Origin: Megaustenia siamemsis
Taxonomy: Eukaryota; Mollusca; Gastropoda; Stylommatophora; Ariophantidae
NCBI GenBank assembly: GCA_032433765.1
Contig: JAVIAB010000008.1
Coordinates: forward strand, 37,516,991-37,580,990
Direction: 5' to 3'
DNA: 64,000 nucleotides
Position numbers and translations under genes: made by a program. Every line of letters begins with the position of its first letter. Positions within the stretch are counted from its first letter, which is position 1. The notes under the pieces are model-generated. The model did no database searches. It saw nothing but the letters and a program-made list of their open reading frames with translations, and was not told the origin of the DNA. Below, piece after piece: positions 26,101 through 40,100 of this stretch.

Positions 26101-29100
26101 CTGTGATATTCGCACATTTCAGCCCAACACATCCGGCTTCAGCGTGGCATTTTTGAGTACCAGCTTGCCTTCCCTCTTTGATCTCTACTTGCTTTGCCAG
26201 GCAGTTTCCAGGAGCACCACTTGGAGATAGAATAGGGTCTGAATCAGTTTGCTCTCCACTGATCCTGACACGACCCACAGCTGACTGCTCCCAGCTCAGT
26301 TGCTGGATGGGCATCTTAGCTCCTCAATACCCATTTTAAGGCTGGGCGTACCTTGAAGCCATCGAATAAGATTGAACCCAATCTCATATCCTCTGCACAT
26401 TGTTCACTAAGCTCTGCACTACAGCAGCTTCCCACTAACAGCAGCTTCCCACTAACAGCAGCTTCCCACTAACAGCAAGCTTCTTTTAAAAGGGGCAACA
26501 GCACAAATGAGCTACCTGACTACCATCTTTAGCAGACACATCTGCCATATTGTTCCGTCTGGCCTGGTGTTGTGTCAAAGCAGCTCTAGTGGCTCCACCT
26601 GCCACACCCACAATGCTCTGTTAAGATTATAAATAAAATATTTATAGAGACTTGAAAAATAAAAACAATTATCATTGTCACATAACAAAACCTAATGGAG
26701 GAGAGAACAGCAAAGAAGTGGCAGATCACGGACAACCTGGCAGATGATGAAAAATCTGGCAGATCATGAACAACCTGGCAGATGATGAAAAATCTGGCAA
26801 ATCATGAACAACCTGGCAGATGAAGAACAACCTGGCAGATCATGAACAACCTGGCAGATCATGAACAACCTGGCAGATCATGAACAACCTGGCAGATCAT
26901 GAACAACCTGGCAGATCATGAACAACCAGACAGATCATGAACAACCTGGCAGATCATGAACAACCAGACAGATCATGGACAACCTGGCAGGTCATGAACA
27001 ACCTGGAAGATCATGAACAACCAGACAGATCATGAACAACCTGGCAGATCATGAACAACCAGACAGATCATGAACAACCTGGCAGATCATGAACAACCAG
27101 ACAGATCATGGACAACCTGGCAGATCATGAACAACCTGGCAGATCATGAACGACCAGACAGATCATGAACAACCAGACAGATCATGGACAGCCTGGCAGA
27201 TCATGAACAACCTGACAGATCATGAACAACCAGACAGATCATGAACAACCTGGCAGATCATGAACAACCTGGAAGATCATGAACAACCAGACAGATCATG
27301 AACAACCTGGCAGATCATGAACAACCTGGCAGATCATGAACAACCAGACAGATCATGAACAACCAGACAGATCATGAACAACCTGGCAGATCATGAACAA
27401 CCAGACAGATCATGAACAACCAGACAGATCATGAACAACCAGACAGATCATGAACAACCTGGCAGATCATGAACAACCAGACAGATCATGAACAACCTGG
27501 CAGATCATGAACAACCTGGCAGATCATGAACAACCTGGCAGATCATGAACAACCTGGCAGATCATGAACAACCTGGCAGATCATGAACAACCAGACAGAT
27601 CATGAACAACCAGACAGATCATGAACAACCTGGCAGATCATGAACAACCTGGCAGATCATGAACAACCAGACAGATCATGAACAACCTGGCAGATCATGA
27701 ACAACCAGACAGATCATGGACAACCTGGCAGATCATGAACAACCTGGCAGATCATGAACAACCTGGCAGATCATGAACAACCAGACAGATCATGAACAAC
27801 CTGGCAGATCATGAACAACCAGACAGATCATGAACAATCTGGCAGATCATGAACAACCAGACAGATCATGAACAATCTGGCAGATCATGAACAACCAGAC
27901 AGATCATGAATGACCAGACAGATCATGAACAACCAGACAGATCATGAACAACCAGACAGATCATGAACAACCTGGCAGATCATGAACAACCTGACAGATC
28001 ATGAACGACCAGACAGATCATGAACAACCTGGTAGATCATGAACAAACCTGGCAAAGAATAGTAAAGGCCTCTAGAGAGACAATGTATGGGCCAGACTTA
28101 GGACACAAACGCAAAGCTTGACCATCTAACAAGCAAAGTTGAGAGATACTGTTGTTGCCTAGCAAGTCAAGTAGGTAACTAATTGCACTTGCAGTACACA
28201 CAAGAAAAATAAGACAAAAGAAAACACAGCCAACATGAAAATAACTCTCTGTGAAGAACATGCCTTAAACAAAGATCTTTCAGTTGTTCCAATCATAGAC
28301 TAAACATTCTACTTCTATTCATGTCCTTTCTGTCTTTACATTTATGTCCCCAACTCTCATCACTGTGTATGTTTTCCTTGTTCATATTTGTTTATAAACT
28401 CCAACAAAAGGCATACCAGCAATGTTTTATGAAGGTTTCCTTAATACATTATCATCCTATCCAGTCATTGCTGGATGGTAAGACCTCCTTGTCTGACCTT
28501 AAAGTGGCATTAAAAAAAGTAAAGAGCCCCCTTCACGCCAAGTGGCGTATAGGCAATATGGTGTTAGTGACCATAAATTTTACAGACCTTCAGCACATGA
28601 TTTTTGTGGTAATGTGGTCGGTAAAGCCCGTGCCGCTTTACTTTCCCAGGAAAAAATCCGGTACCCATTTAAGGCTGGGTGAACCCGGAAGCCGTCAGTT
28701 GAGATCGAACCCTACCTCTTGTCCTTTGTAGTCCAGTTCACTAACCACTAAGCTGTCGCGGCTTAAAGTGGCATTAAAGTGGTGCAAATGGGTTATTTTT
28801 TTGTTTAGAGCAAGTCATAACATTCAAAGTCGTTAGCATGGTATTATTGAGCTCCATGTCATCTAAACAGAGGACCTATTATTTTTTCATTTTGTCCAAA
28901 GGATTTTGGTATATGCAGATTCAACTATATAAAGCTACTCTGTCTGGGGATTTGGTAATTTAGAGGTAGGAAGTTAGCCACTGGACAGGAAATCCCAGGC
29001 TCAGTTTTTGCCAAAGGTGGTAGGAATTTTTCTATTTGAAGATTGTCCAGCCAGAAGTAGTCTAAAACTAAGTCTTCTATATCAAGTCCCACCACTGCAG

Positions 29101-31117
29101 GAATCACTACAAAGACTACACAGACCAATAATAAAAATATCTCCATACTTCACACACACACTACACAAACATACCTCCACACACCACACAAACACTACAG
29201 AAATATGCCTCCACACACACAAATACTGCACAAACATACCTCCACACTGCACAAAACTACACAAATACTGCAAAAACATATCCCCACAAACTACACAAAC
29301 ACTAAACAAACATATCTCCACACTCTACACAAATACTGCACAAACATACCTTCACACTTCACAACACTACACAAACATACCTCCACACAAACACTACACA
29401 ACACAAACATACCTCCACACAAACACTACATAACACAAACAGACCTCCACAAATACACACAAACACTATACAAACATACCTCCACACTTACACACAAAAC
29501 ACTACACAAACATACCTCCACACATACACACAAACACTACACAAATATACTTCCACACATACATTACACAAACATACCTCTACACTCCACACACAAAAAA
29601 CACTACACAAACACACCTCCTCACTTCACACATACACACAAAAACACTACACAAATATACCTTCACACAAAAAAATTACGTACACATGTCTCCACACTCC
29701 ATACAAACACAACACAAACATACCTCCACATATGTCCACAAAACACATACCTCCACACTGCACACACACCAGATTAACCATCCATAACTTACTCTACAAA
29801 GGCCAGACCCACAAACCACAAGGGTAAAATAGCTTCCAAAAGCTGGTGACATAATGTCCAAAAAGAATGCAAAGTCATTCAAGACATCAGCAAAAAGCCT
29901 GTTATGATTGAGAAGATGTAAATAAGATCAACAAATACATAGTGTTGTATCAAAACATATAGCTTTATTATAACTAACACAATGAAAAAATTAACCAAAA
30001 TAAATTCATCAAAATTTACTAGTTAAATATCAGCTGTTATAGATTCTTCTTCTTCCTTTCCAATCTCTTTTCACTGATACCTAAAAGGTGTCATGGTTAT
30101 AGCATTTGTCGTTCTTGAGCTGCTCGAATTGTCTGAATTAGTGATTTTACATTGTTGTTACATGTCTCTGTCACTGCATCTATCCATCTTCTTCTGGGTC
30201 TTCCTCTTGGTCTTTTTCCACTCATTCTTGAAAAGAAAGCCCTTTATGATGATTGGTGAGGATTCATTCTGGCCAGGTGGCCAAACCATTTAAGTTGTTG
30301 TTGTTGATGTTATAGATTAACGTTATAAAATAATATAAAAGTGATTTTTAAGTATGAGAGATTGTCTGTATCATAGAGCTTAAAGTAAATGCGGCAGCCA
30401 AAAAAATTCAAATTAGAGGGTATTAAAAGAGGCAGACCTTCCAGGCATGTCGTATGAGGCGACTAAGGAGGTTGATCGATGGCTTGACAAGCTGTCATTG
30501 TAAAAAGCATTGTTATGGAAACAGACCATAGATTTTAGAAGCAGTGATCTCTGCAATATGTGCCATTTTGGCACGCAAGGTTTCTATTTTTGAGATTGTG
30601 GTTCTGCCCTATGTGCCGTCTTCGGCTCGAAAGGACAATAGATAGAAAAGAGGCAGATGGAAACAGAAAAATTATAAAACAAATTAGGAAAAGGTGGTCT
30701 AGATTTATAGGGCATGTGTAGAGAAGAAAGGTGTTGTAATATTTAGCAACAAGAGAAAAAATAGAAGGCTAAATAGATAGAGGTAGACAAAGGGAAAAGA
30801 TGCTGGATGATTTGATGGTGTGGCATGGGAACAGGTCAACAGTGGAATTGTTACACAGCACAAAGATCGATTGGGAGCCGCGATAGCTCAGTGGTCAGTG
30901 AACTGGACTACAAAGGACAAGGGGTAGGGTTCGATCCCAACCGACGGCTTCCGAGTTCACCCAGCCTTTAATGGGTACCGGATATTTTTCTGGGAAAGTG
31001 AAGCGGCAGAGGCGTAATACCGACCACATTGCCCCAAAAATCATGAGCCAAAGGTCTGTAAAATTGATGGTCACTAACACCATATTCCCTATACGCCACT
31101 TGGCGTGACGGGGGTAC

Positions 31118-31148
<31 letters not shown>

Positions 31149-34100
31149 CAAAAATCGATTTATGGAGGAACATGATATATAATGCCTCCCAGCATGGACC
31201 ATGTATATATTTCATTTTCCTCTCAGGCCAAAGACATCACATATGGCAGAAGTCATAGTTCTCCACGATTTACGATCTGCTGCTAGTTCTTGTAATTCTT
31301 GGTTGTTTCTTAGTCCCATGGTTGAACTTTCACTATTAATTGTTCTGCACAGTGATTCTCTTGGTCTGCCTTGTTTTCTTTTACCAGATAGTTTCCACAT
31401 GAACGCCTGACAGGGAAGTCTTTCTTCGCTCATTCTCACCACATAGCCAATGTATTTCCAAGCCTTTTATTTATTTTAAAAAAAAAAAAGTAAAGAGCCC
31501 CGTCACACCAAGTGGTGTATAGGGAATATGGTGTTAGTGACCATAATTTTTGGGGTAATGTGGTCAGTATTACGTCCATGCCACTTTACTTTCCCAGAAA
31601 AAATTCTAGTACCCATTTAAGGCTGGGTGAACCCTGAAGCCGTCAATCAGGATCAAACCCGACCTCTTGTCCTTTGTAGTCCAATTCACTAACCACCGAG
31701 TTATCGCTGCTCCCTTTTACTTATAAAGCTAGACACATATTCTTGTTTTGATTCATCTCTTAACTGTTCATTTGAAATGTATTCTTTCCAGCTTATGTTT
31801 GATCCTACGAAGACATTTGTTTTCAAAGGTATTTAATGTTTAGTAAAATTTTGCATATTCATGATATATGCAATATAAGAACACAGAAGGTCAGGAAATT
31901 TCTTGAAGTTACATACAAAATAAGAAAAAAAAAGTAAATCAAACAAAAATTGTTTATTTGATTGGGTAATTTTAGTACCGATAGTGGTAGTAACTGCTAA
32001 TGTAGAAGACCTAGCAATAATCTCTCTGTTAGAATGGTAGTAACTGCTAATGTAGAAGACCTAGCAATAATCTCTCTGTTAGAATGGTAGTAACTGCTAA
32101 TGTAGAAGACCTAGCAATAACCTCTCTGTTAGAATGGTAGTAACTGCTAATGCAGAAGACCTAACAATAACCTCTCTGTTAGAATGGTAGTAACTGTTAA
32201 TGTAGAAGACCTAACAATAACCGCTCTGTTAGAATGGTAGTAACTGCTAATGTAGAAGACCTAGCAATAACCTCTCTGTTAGAATGGTAGTAACTGCTAA
32301 TGCAGAAGACCTAACAATAACCTCTCTGTTAGAATGGTAGTAACTGCTAATGTAGAAGACCTAACAATGACCTCTCTGTTAGAATGGTAGTAACTGCTAA
32401 TGTAGAAGACCTAGCAATAATCTCTCTGTTAGAATGGTAGTAACTGCTAATGTAGAAGACCTAGCAATAACCTCTCTGTTAGAATGGTAGTAACTGCTAA
32501 TGCAGAAGACCTAGCAATAATCTCTCAGTTAGAATGGTAGTAACTGCTAATGTAGAAGACCTAGCAATAACCTCTCTGTTAGAATGGTAGTAACTGCTAA
32601 TGCAGAAGACCTAACAATAACCTCTCTGTTAGAATGGTAGTAACTGCTAATGTAGAAGCCCTAACAATGACCTCTCTGTTAGAATGGTAGTAACTGCTAA
32701 TGTAGAAGACCTAGCAATAACCTCTCTGTTAGAATGGTAGTAACTGCTAATGCAGAAGACCTAACAATAACCTCTCTGTTAGAATGGTAGTAACTGCTAA
32801 TGTAGAAGCCCTAACAATGACCTCTCTGTTAGAATGGTAGTAACTGCTAATGTAGAAGACCTAGCAATAACCTCTCTGTTAGAATGGTAGTAACTGCTAA
32901 TGCAGAAGACCTAACAATAACCTCTCTGTTAGAATGGTAGTAACTGCCAATGCAGAAGACCTAACAATAACCTCTCTGTTAGAATGGTAGTAACTGCCAA
33001 TGTAGAAGAACTAGCAATAAACTCTCTGTTAGAATGGATAAGGTCCAACATATCCAGCAGAGACTGAGAAATCAAAAATGTCACTGCAGTCTAACATATG
33101 AGCATAAATGCTATAGTTCGTCAAGAAATTCATGCCCACAGTTTATCAATTATCTCAGAAACTGTTTGATGAATATCTGTAATTCTTTTTCATGAAATCT
33201 TATTTTTTCACCAATCTTAAGATTTTATAAACACAGGTAGTCTGAATTTTGCACAAATAGTTTTTTGTTATATAAATTTAGGACTTAAAACCCACAATGG
33301 ATATCAAAATTGAAGGAATAGACCTGGAGACAGTTCAGAACTACAACTACCTTGGACATACTATAACCAGTGATGGAAAATGTACAACTGAAATAAACAA
33401 AAGAATAGGAATGGCAAAAAGTAATTTTAATGCCATGAAGAACATTATACATCAAAACAAATAACACCAGGGCTAAAATTAAGAATGGCAAAATGTTACA
33501 TCTTCTCAATATTCCTATATGGTGCAGAAACATGGACATTAGACAAGAAAACAGAACAGACAATTGAAGCCTTTGAAATGTGGATATATAGAAGAATAGG
33601 TAGAATTGGATGGAAGGAAACAAAACAAACGACAAAGTCTTAAAACAGCTAAAAATGAAAAGAGAACTACTAAACACAATTCAAACAAGACAAATGCGAT
33701 TTTTTGGCCATGTTAAAAGACACAACAGCCTACTAAAAGTAATCCTTGAGGGGAAAATACAAGGCAAAAGAGGCAGAGGCAGACCAAGGTTAACATGGAA
33801 GAGTAACATCAAAAGATGGACAAATCAGCCTATGACAACCTGCACCATCAAAGCAAGAGACAGAGCAGAATGGCGCTCCATGGTAGCCAACCTTCGTTGC
33901 GGAGACGGCACTCGATGATGATGATGAAATTTAGGAAAATATCAAACCGCGTGCTCTACTGTAAATTATGTTAATTTTCTAACAAACCTCTCAGTGGATT
34001 GCGTCTTACAAGTTATGGTTCAGTGAGCGCGAGATGGTGCTAAGATTGTGTGGAGAGCACGTGAAATTTGCCTTTTTAAACGGTGAGTTGATTACAACAA

Positions 34101-37100
34101 ATGTGGGTATATTGTCAAATCTTAAAATTTAGGACAACTAAAAACATCACATTTTTATATACCTCAAAGAATAAAAATCTTTCCTAAATGCACGATAGCA
34201 GGGGAAAAAAAGACTTAAGGTCAGTGAAAAACTAAGATTTCATTAAAAAAAAAAAGAAATTGATCAAACAGTTTCCAAGATAATTAATAAACTCTGTGGA
34301 CACAAATTTCTGAACGAACTTTAATAGCTCACATCAACCTTAAGGCATTGACAGCATCAAATCTTACCTCCATCTTTTAGCATCACAGTCCAGTCCAGTT
34401 CTGGAAAAAAAGGAAAACAAATGATATACAGTAAAAATATTAGAGCTTTATGTTGGTCCACAGGTCATATAGAGCATTTTACACATTAATATATTCATCT
34501 ATTTCAGGAGCCTTTGTGGCTGAGTGGTTAGTATACTCGCTTCCTGATCAGATGAGTTTGGGTTCAATTCTCAGAAGCAGTTGTTTTTTTTTTTTCGGAC
34601 CAGCAAGGCTCCTACCCAACCTCTTAAAATGGGAACTGGAGATTTTTATGGCAAAGTAAAGGTGGTTTAAAAACAAACGAGGAAATTAGAGAAATCGCCA
34701 ATCAACCACTAATATCTTCAGTAATAAAGAAAAGACGATGGTCATATGTTGGACATGTGATGAGAAGAGATAATAATCGAATAGCAAAGCAAGCCCTTAT
34801 ATGGGAAACAACAGGTAAAAGAAAAAGAGGAAGACCCAGGGAGACACTGAGAAGAACATTGATGAGAGAGCAAGAGCAGCAGGAATCGGCTCCCTCAATG
34901 AGATAGAACTGCTTGCACAGAACAGAGACAGATGGCGAGATTTGATAAAATATCTTTAAAAGAAAACTGCTAGAACAAAAAATTCATATAGGAGAAGGTG
35001 TATCTTGGTCTACACCCTATGGGCCGGTTACGGCTCGAAAGGTCAATAGATAGATAGATAGAAAGGTGGTTTGGCACGATACCAAACACATCACCCAAAA
35101 ATATATCCTGTTGTAAAGGAAAAATATTGTCACTAGCACCATATTCCCCATACGTCTAGCAAAGTGTGGAGAGAACCATCACTTTTCTGTGATGTTTCGT
35201 GTCATCAAATTATTGAATCTATATCAAATATATTATATACTTAATATTTATGTTTCACTGTAATAATATTATTTTGTGCATTTCTGTACAAGCATTAGTA
35301 TTGAGATGGTTGATGCATTTGTCAGTTGACTAGATGATTAAGGTTTCTTCTTTCTTCTTTGTGTTCATCTGTAAGGATGTGTTGATGCATTGTATCACTA
35401 GTTTATGACAACGTCACAATATCTGCGCCTTTCAGCCCAACAAATCCATCTTCAGCAGCCAATTATGGCCTACTCATCTAGACTTTTAACTCTTTCCGTA
35501 CGGAAACTTTTTATTGACGCAATGAAAGAGATTACAGAGACAAAATTGTTTATGGTTTTAAGAATCAATCTACACATTTATATTTATCTAACATATAACA
35601 TATTATATATGAATGTTTAGATAATTGAACAAGGAATTAGATTTCACCAATATCAAGATGATACAAGACATGTAAAAAGAATATGGTTTGATGGCATTCA
35701 CACTAATCAAATTGAGCGTGGCGCATTATGAGGCTGAACGTACGCAACCAAAATAGATATGGTGCACATTGCGGCGGAACATACGCAACCGAAATGGATA
35801 TGGCACACATTGCAGCGGAACATATGCAACTGAAATGGATATGGTGCACATTGCAGCGGAACATTCGCAACTGAAATGGATATGGTGCACATTGCGGCAG
35901 AACATAGGCAACCAAAATGGATATGGTGCACATTGTGGAGGAACATACGCAACTGAAATGGATATGGTGCACATTGCAGCGGAACATATGCAACTGAAAT
36001 GGATATGGTGCACATTGCAGCGGAACATACGCAACTGAAATGGATATGGTGCACATTGCAGCGGAACATTCGCAACTGAAATGGATATGGTGCACATTGC
36101 AGCGGAACATTCGCAACTGAAATGGATATGGTGCACATTGCAGCGGAACATTCGCAACTGAAATGGATATGGTGCACATTGCAGCGGAACATTCGCAACT
36201 GAAATGGATATGGTGCACATTGCAGCGGAACATACGCAACCAAAATGGATATGGTGCACATTATGGCCGAACATAGGCAACCAAAATGGATATGGTGCAC
36301 ATTGTGGAGGAACATACGCAACTGAAATGGATATGGTGCACATTGCAGCGGAACATACGCAACCAAAATGGATATGGTGCACATTGTGGCCGAACATATG
36401 CAACTGAAATGGATATGGTGCACATTGCTGCAGAAAATACGCAGCCAAAATGGATATGGTGCACATTGCAGCGGAACATACGCAACCAAAATGGATATGG
36501 TGCACATTGTGGCCGAACATATGCAACCAAAATGGATATGGCGCACATTGCGGCGGAACGTATGGAAAGAGTTAACTGTCTAGGATTCTTTGAGGTCCAA
36601 ACAGGACCCTCTGCTGTAGTGTGTTTGCCTTACTTGATTTGACTACCCGTCAGATTCCACTACCAGAGGAGGGTAAAGCCACAAAGAAGTCACAGATCTG
36701 AAGTGAAAAATTCTCATCACCTGTCGCAGGATTTGAACTCGTGACCTTCCTGTCCTTTGACTGACCTATAACCTCTAGACCACTCAGCTCCCCCAATTTG
36801 GGATTGATTCCTCTTTGTGAGGAATTGTTTTTCTTTTGACATTGTTTCGAGATTACACCAGCCTCTGAAAATGAATTTCGAGAGGAAAGAGGATTGTGAC
36901 ATGAGAGAGGATTGTGGCCTGAGAGAGGATTGTGGCCTGAGAGAGGATTGTGACCTGATAGAGAATTGTGGCCTGAGAGAGGATTGTGACCTGATAGAGA
37001 ATTGTGACCTGAGATAGGATTGTGACCTGATAGAGAATTGTGACCTGAGATAGGATTGTGACCTGATAGAGAATTGTGACCTGAGATAGGATTGTGACCT

Positions 37101-40100
37101 GATAGAGAATTGTGGCCTGAGAGAGGATTGTGACCTGATAGAGAATTGTGACCTGAGATAGGATTGTGACCTGATAGAGAATTGTGGCCTGAGATAGGAT
37201 TGTGACCTGATAGAGAATTGTGACCTGAGATAGGATTGTGACCTGATAGAGAATTGTGACCTGAGATAGGATTGTGACCTGATAGAGAATTGTGACCTGA
37301 GATAGGATTGTGACCTGATAGAGAATTGTGACCTGAGATAGGATTGTGACCTGATAGAGAATTGTGACTTCAGAGATTCTATTTTATTCTATCCATGGAA
37401 CCAGTTTCATTGCAGTCAAGAATTCCCCATCCACATGTCACAGCATTTCCCAAAATGCATCGGTATATTCTGTTGACAAAGTTCCTCCGTGCGTGTCCTA
37501 CTTGACTGCACAGACAACAATTCTAAATCTCCTTAGTCACCTCTTATGACACATGTAGCAGGAAACTGTGGCCCTATTCTTTTCTCCCCTTATCATGGGC
37601 ACCTGAGAGAGCATTGTGGCCTGAGAGGATTTTGGCCTGAGATAGGATTTTAGCCTGAGAGAGGATTTTGGCCTGAGAGATGATTTTGGTTTGAGAGAGG
37701 ATTTGGCCTGAAAGAGGATGTTGGCCTGAGAGAGGATTTTGGCCTGAGAGAGGGTTTTGGTCTGAAAGAGGATTTTGGCCTGAGAGAGGATTTGGCCTGA
37801 AAGAGGATTTGGCCTGAGAGAGGAATTTGGTCTGAGAGAGGGTTTTGGCCTGAGAGAGGATTTTGGCTGAGAGAGGATTTTGGCCTGAGAGAGGATTTGG
37901 CCTGAGAGAGGATTTGGCCTGAGAGAGGATTTTGGTCTGAGAGAGGGTTTTGGCCTGAGAGAGGATTTTGGCCTAAGGGAGGATTTGGCCTGAGAGAGGA
38001 TTTGGCCTGAGAGCGGAATTTGGCCTGAGAGAGGATTTTGTCTGAGAGAGGGCTGTGGCCTGGCATTTGCCAAGCACATCACCCACAAAATGCTGCTACT
38101 AACATTATATTTCCCAAGCGCCAATGGTATGATAGGTACCCTTTAGTTGATATATTATTTATATAATATCAAAAATACTTTATAAAATCATAGGGGTTGA
38201 AGTAGAGCAGTGAAACTGTTTGTTTTATGGTGGATGTGCTTCATATTGGGGGAATGTGCTGAGGAGTGGATTTAAGCACTAGGGAGTTGTCAGTTGTGTG
38301 CAAATAATCTGTTCACTAAACTAAACTAAATTGATCCACTGGAGACAAGAGTTTTGGCTTTATTTCAATCAACAGCTTCTTGGCTCATCCATCCTTAAAC
38401 TGGTATTAATTTTTGTGTGTGAGAAATACAGCACTGGTATAATAAAAACTGACATGAAAATAAGAATAAGACAGAGCTGTTTTCTATCACCATGTTTGCT
38501 CAATGTGTACACTAAGCAGATCTTTAAAGACATCATGGGGATGCCAGGCATAATCATTCATGGATATATAATCAACAATCTAAGCCGTGACTGATGATAC
38601 CATATTAATGGCAGAAAATACAGAAGACCTACAACAACTAGTTAAAAAGATAAAAAAGACAAGCAAAGAATATGGTTTTGATATAAATATTAAGAGATGA
38701 TTCATCAGAGATGATAAATAGCTGCCGAAATCGAAAGTTGTGGAGAGACATGATCACCTACGCCAGTAGGCCTGGTAATTGATGATGATGATAAATATTA
38801 AAGACTAAAACTATGATTATAAACAGAGAAACACAAAAACTATACAAGAGGATATCAAAGTAGATGGATCAAAAACCTAGAAAGAGTTCAAGAATATAGC
38901 TAATTTGGACTTGCTATAACAAAATAATGAAAAATGTCTGGAAAAGACAGAAATAAATAAAAGAATAGGAAGGCAAGGAACAATTATAACAACATGAAAA
39001 ATATAACCACTTCAAAACAGATAATATCGGAACTTCTTCTTTTCTCTTTTCACTGATACCTAAAAGGTGTCATGGTTTATATCATTTGTCGTTCTTGTGC
39101 TGCTCGAATTGTCTGAAATAGTGATTTTCCTTTGTTGTTACATGTCTCTGTCACTGCATCTATCCATCTTCTTCTGGGTCTTCCTCTTGGTCTTTTTCCA
39201 TGCATTCTCGAGAAGAACGCCCTTGATGGTGATTGGTAAGGATTCATTCTGACCAGGTGGCCAAACCATTTAAGTTGTTGTTGTTCTATATATTCTTGGC
39301 AGGGTTTTGTTCCTACTATTTTTCTTATGGTTTCATTTGGTATTCTATCTCTTCTTGTGTTGTTTGTTACTTTTCTCAAGCAACGCATCTCACATATATT
39401 GATCTTTCTTAAATGTGATTTAGAAAGGGTCCATGTTTGACTTTCATAGCACAAAGTTGGTATGAAAATGCTATTTATCATTTGTTGTTTAGCTTACATA
39501 GAAATGTTTGGATGTCTTAGCAATGGTGAAAGCTGGTATGTGACAGCATTTGCTTTTTGTATTCTCATGTCAATTTCTCTGTCTAGTTTTCCATCATCTG
39601 TGAACATTGTGCCTAAATACTTGAATTCCTCTACTTGTTTTATTTCTTTATCTTTGATCTTGATGTTTAATGTGTGTCTTAATTTGCTTATTCTTATAGC
39701 CTCTGTTTTTTCTGTGTTAATTTTCATACTGTAGTTTGTGCGTGTGAAAGCTGGAAAACAACAAGAGATATAGAAACAAAGTTGAACGCATTAAAAAACA
39801 AATGCCTAAGGAAAATACTTGGTATAGCGTGGAACAAATTCAAAACAAATGAAGAAATTAGAGAAATCGCCAATCAACCACTGATATCTTCAGTAATAAA
39901 GAAAAGACGATGGTCATATGTTGGACATGTGATGAGAAGAGATAATAACCGAATAGCAAAGCAAGCCCTCATATGGGAAACAACAGGTAAGAGAAAAAGA
40001 GGAAGACCCAGGGTGACACTGAGAAGAACATTGATGTGAGAGACAAGAGCAGCAGGATTCGGCTCACTCAATGAGATAGAGCTGCTTGCACAGAACAGAG

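Larger units (their letters stand above)
35403..36800 (-). mobile_element. SINE C, minus strand, split by a MITE
   Basis: The head at the right end is tRNA-like (complement: GAGCTGAGTGGTCTAGAGGT, then CACGAGTTCAAATCCTG), followed by GTGGCTTTACCCTCCTCTG. The left part (36576 down, then 35485-35403) continues CAGTTAAAA and CATCTTCAGC, matching the uninterrupted copy at 49500-49905. A MITE occupies 35486-36575. Confidence 0.8.

Noticed and set aside
26725..28060. Possible CRISPR array (short regular repeats)
   Set aside because: There are no unique spacers: the 19-bp units are directly adjacent. The same applies to the 18-, 38-, 41- and 50-bp arrays. The genome is eukaryotic.
29205..29777. 190-codon plus frame rich in His and Thr
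   Set aside because: Translation of the CA-rich minisatellite beside exon 6.
35703..36546. Minus frames of 178, 279 and 266 codons
   Set aside because: Three registers of one 41-bp satellite; no start context and no non-repetitive part.
37537..38124. Minus frames of 195 and 138 codons rich in Ser-Leu-Arg-Pro
   Set aside because: Translation of the 18-bp array.
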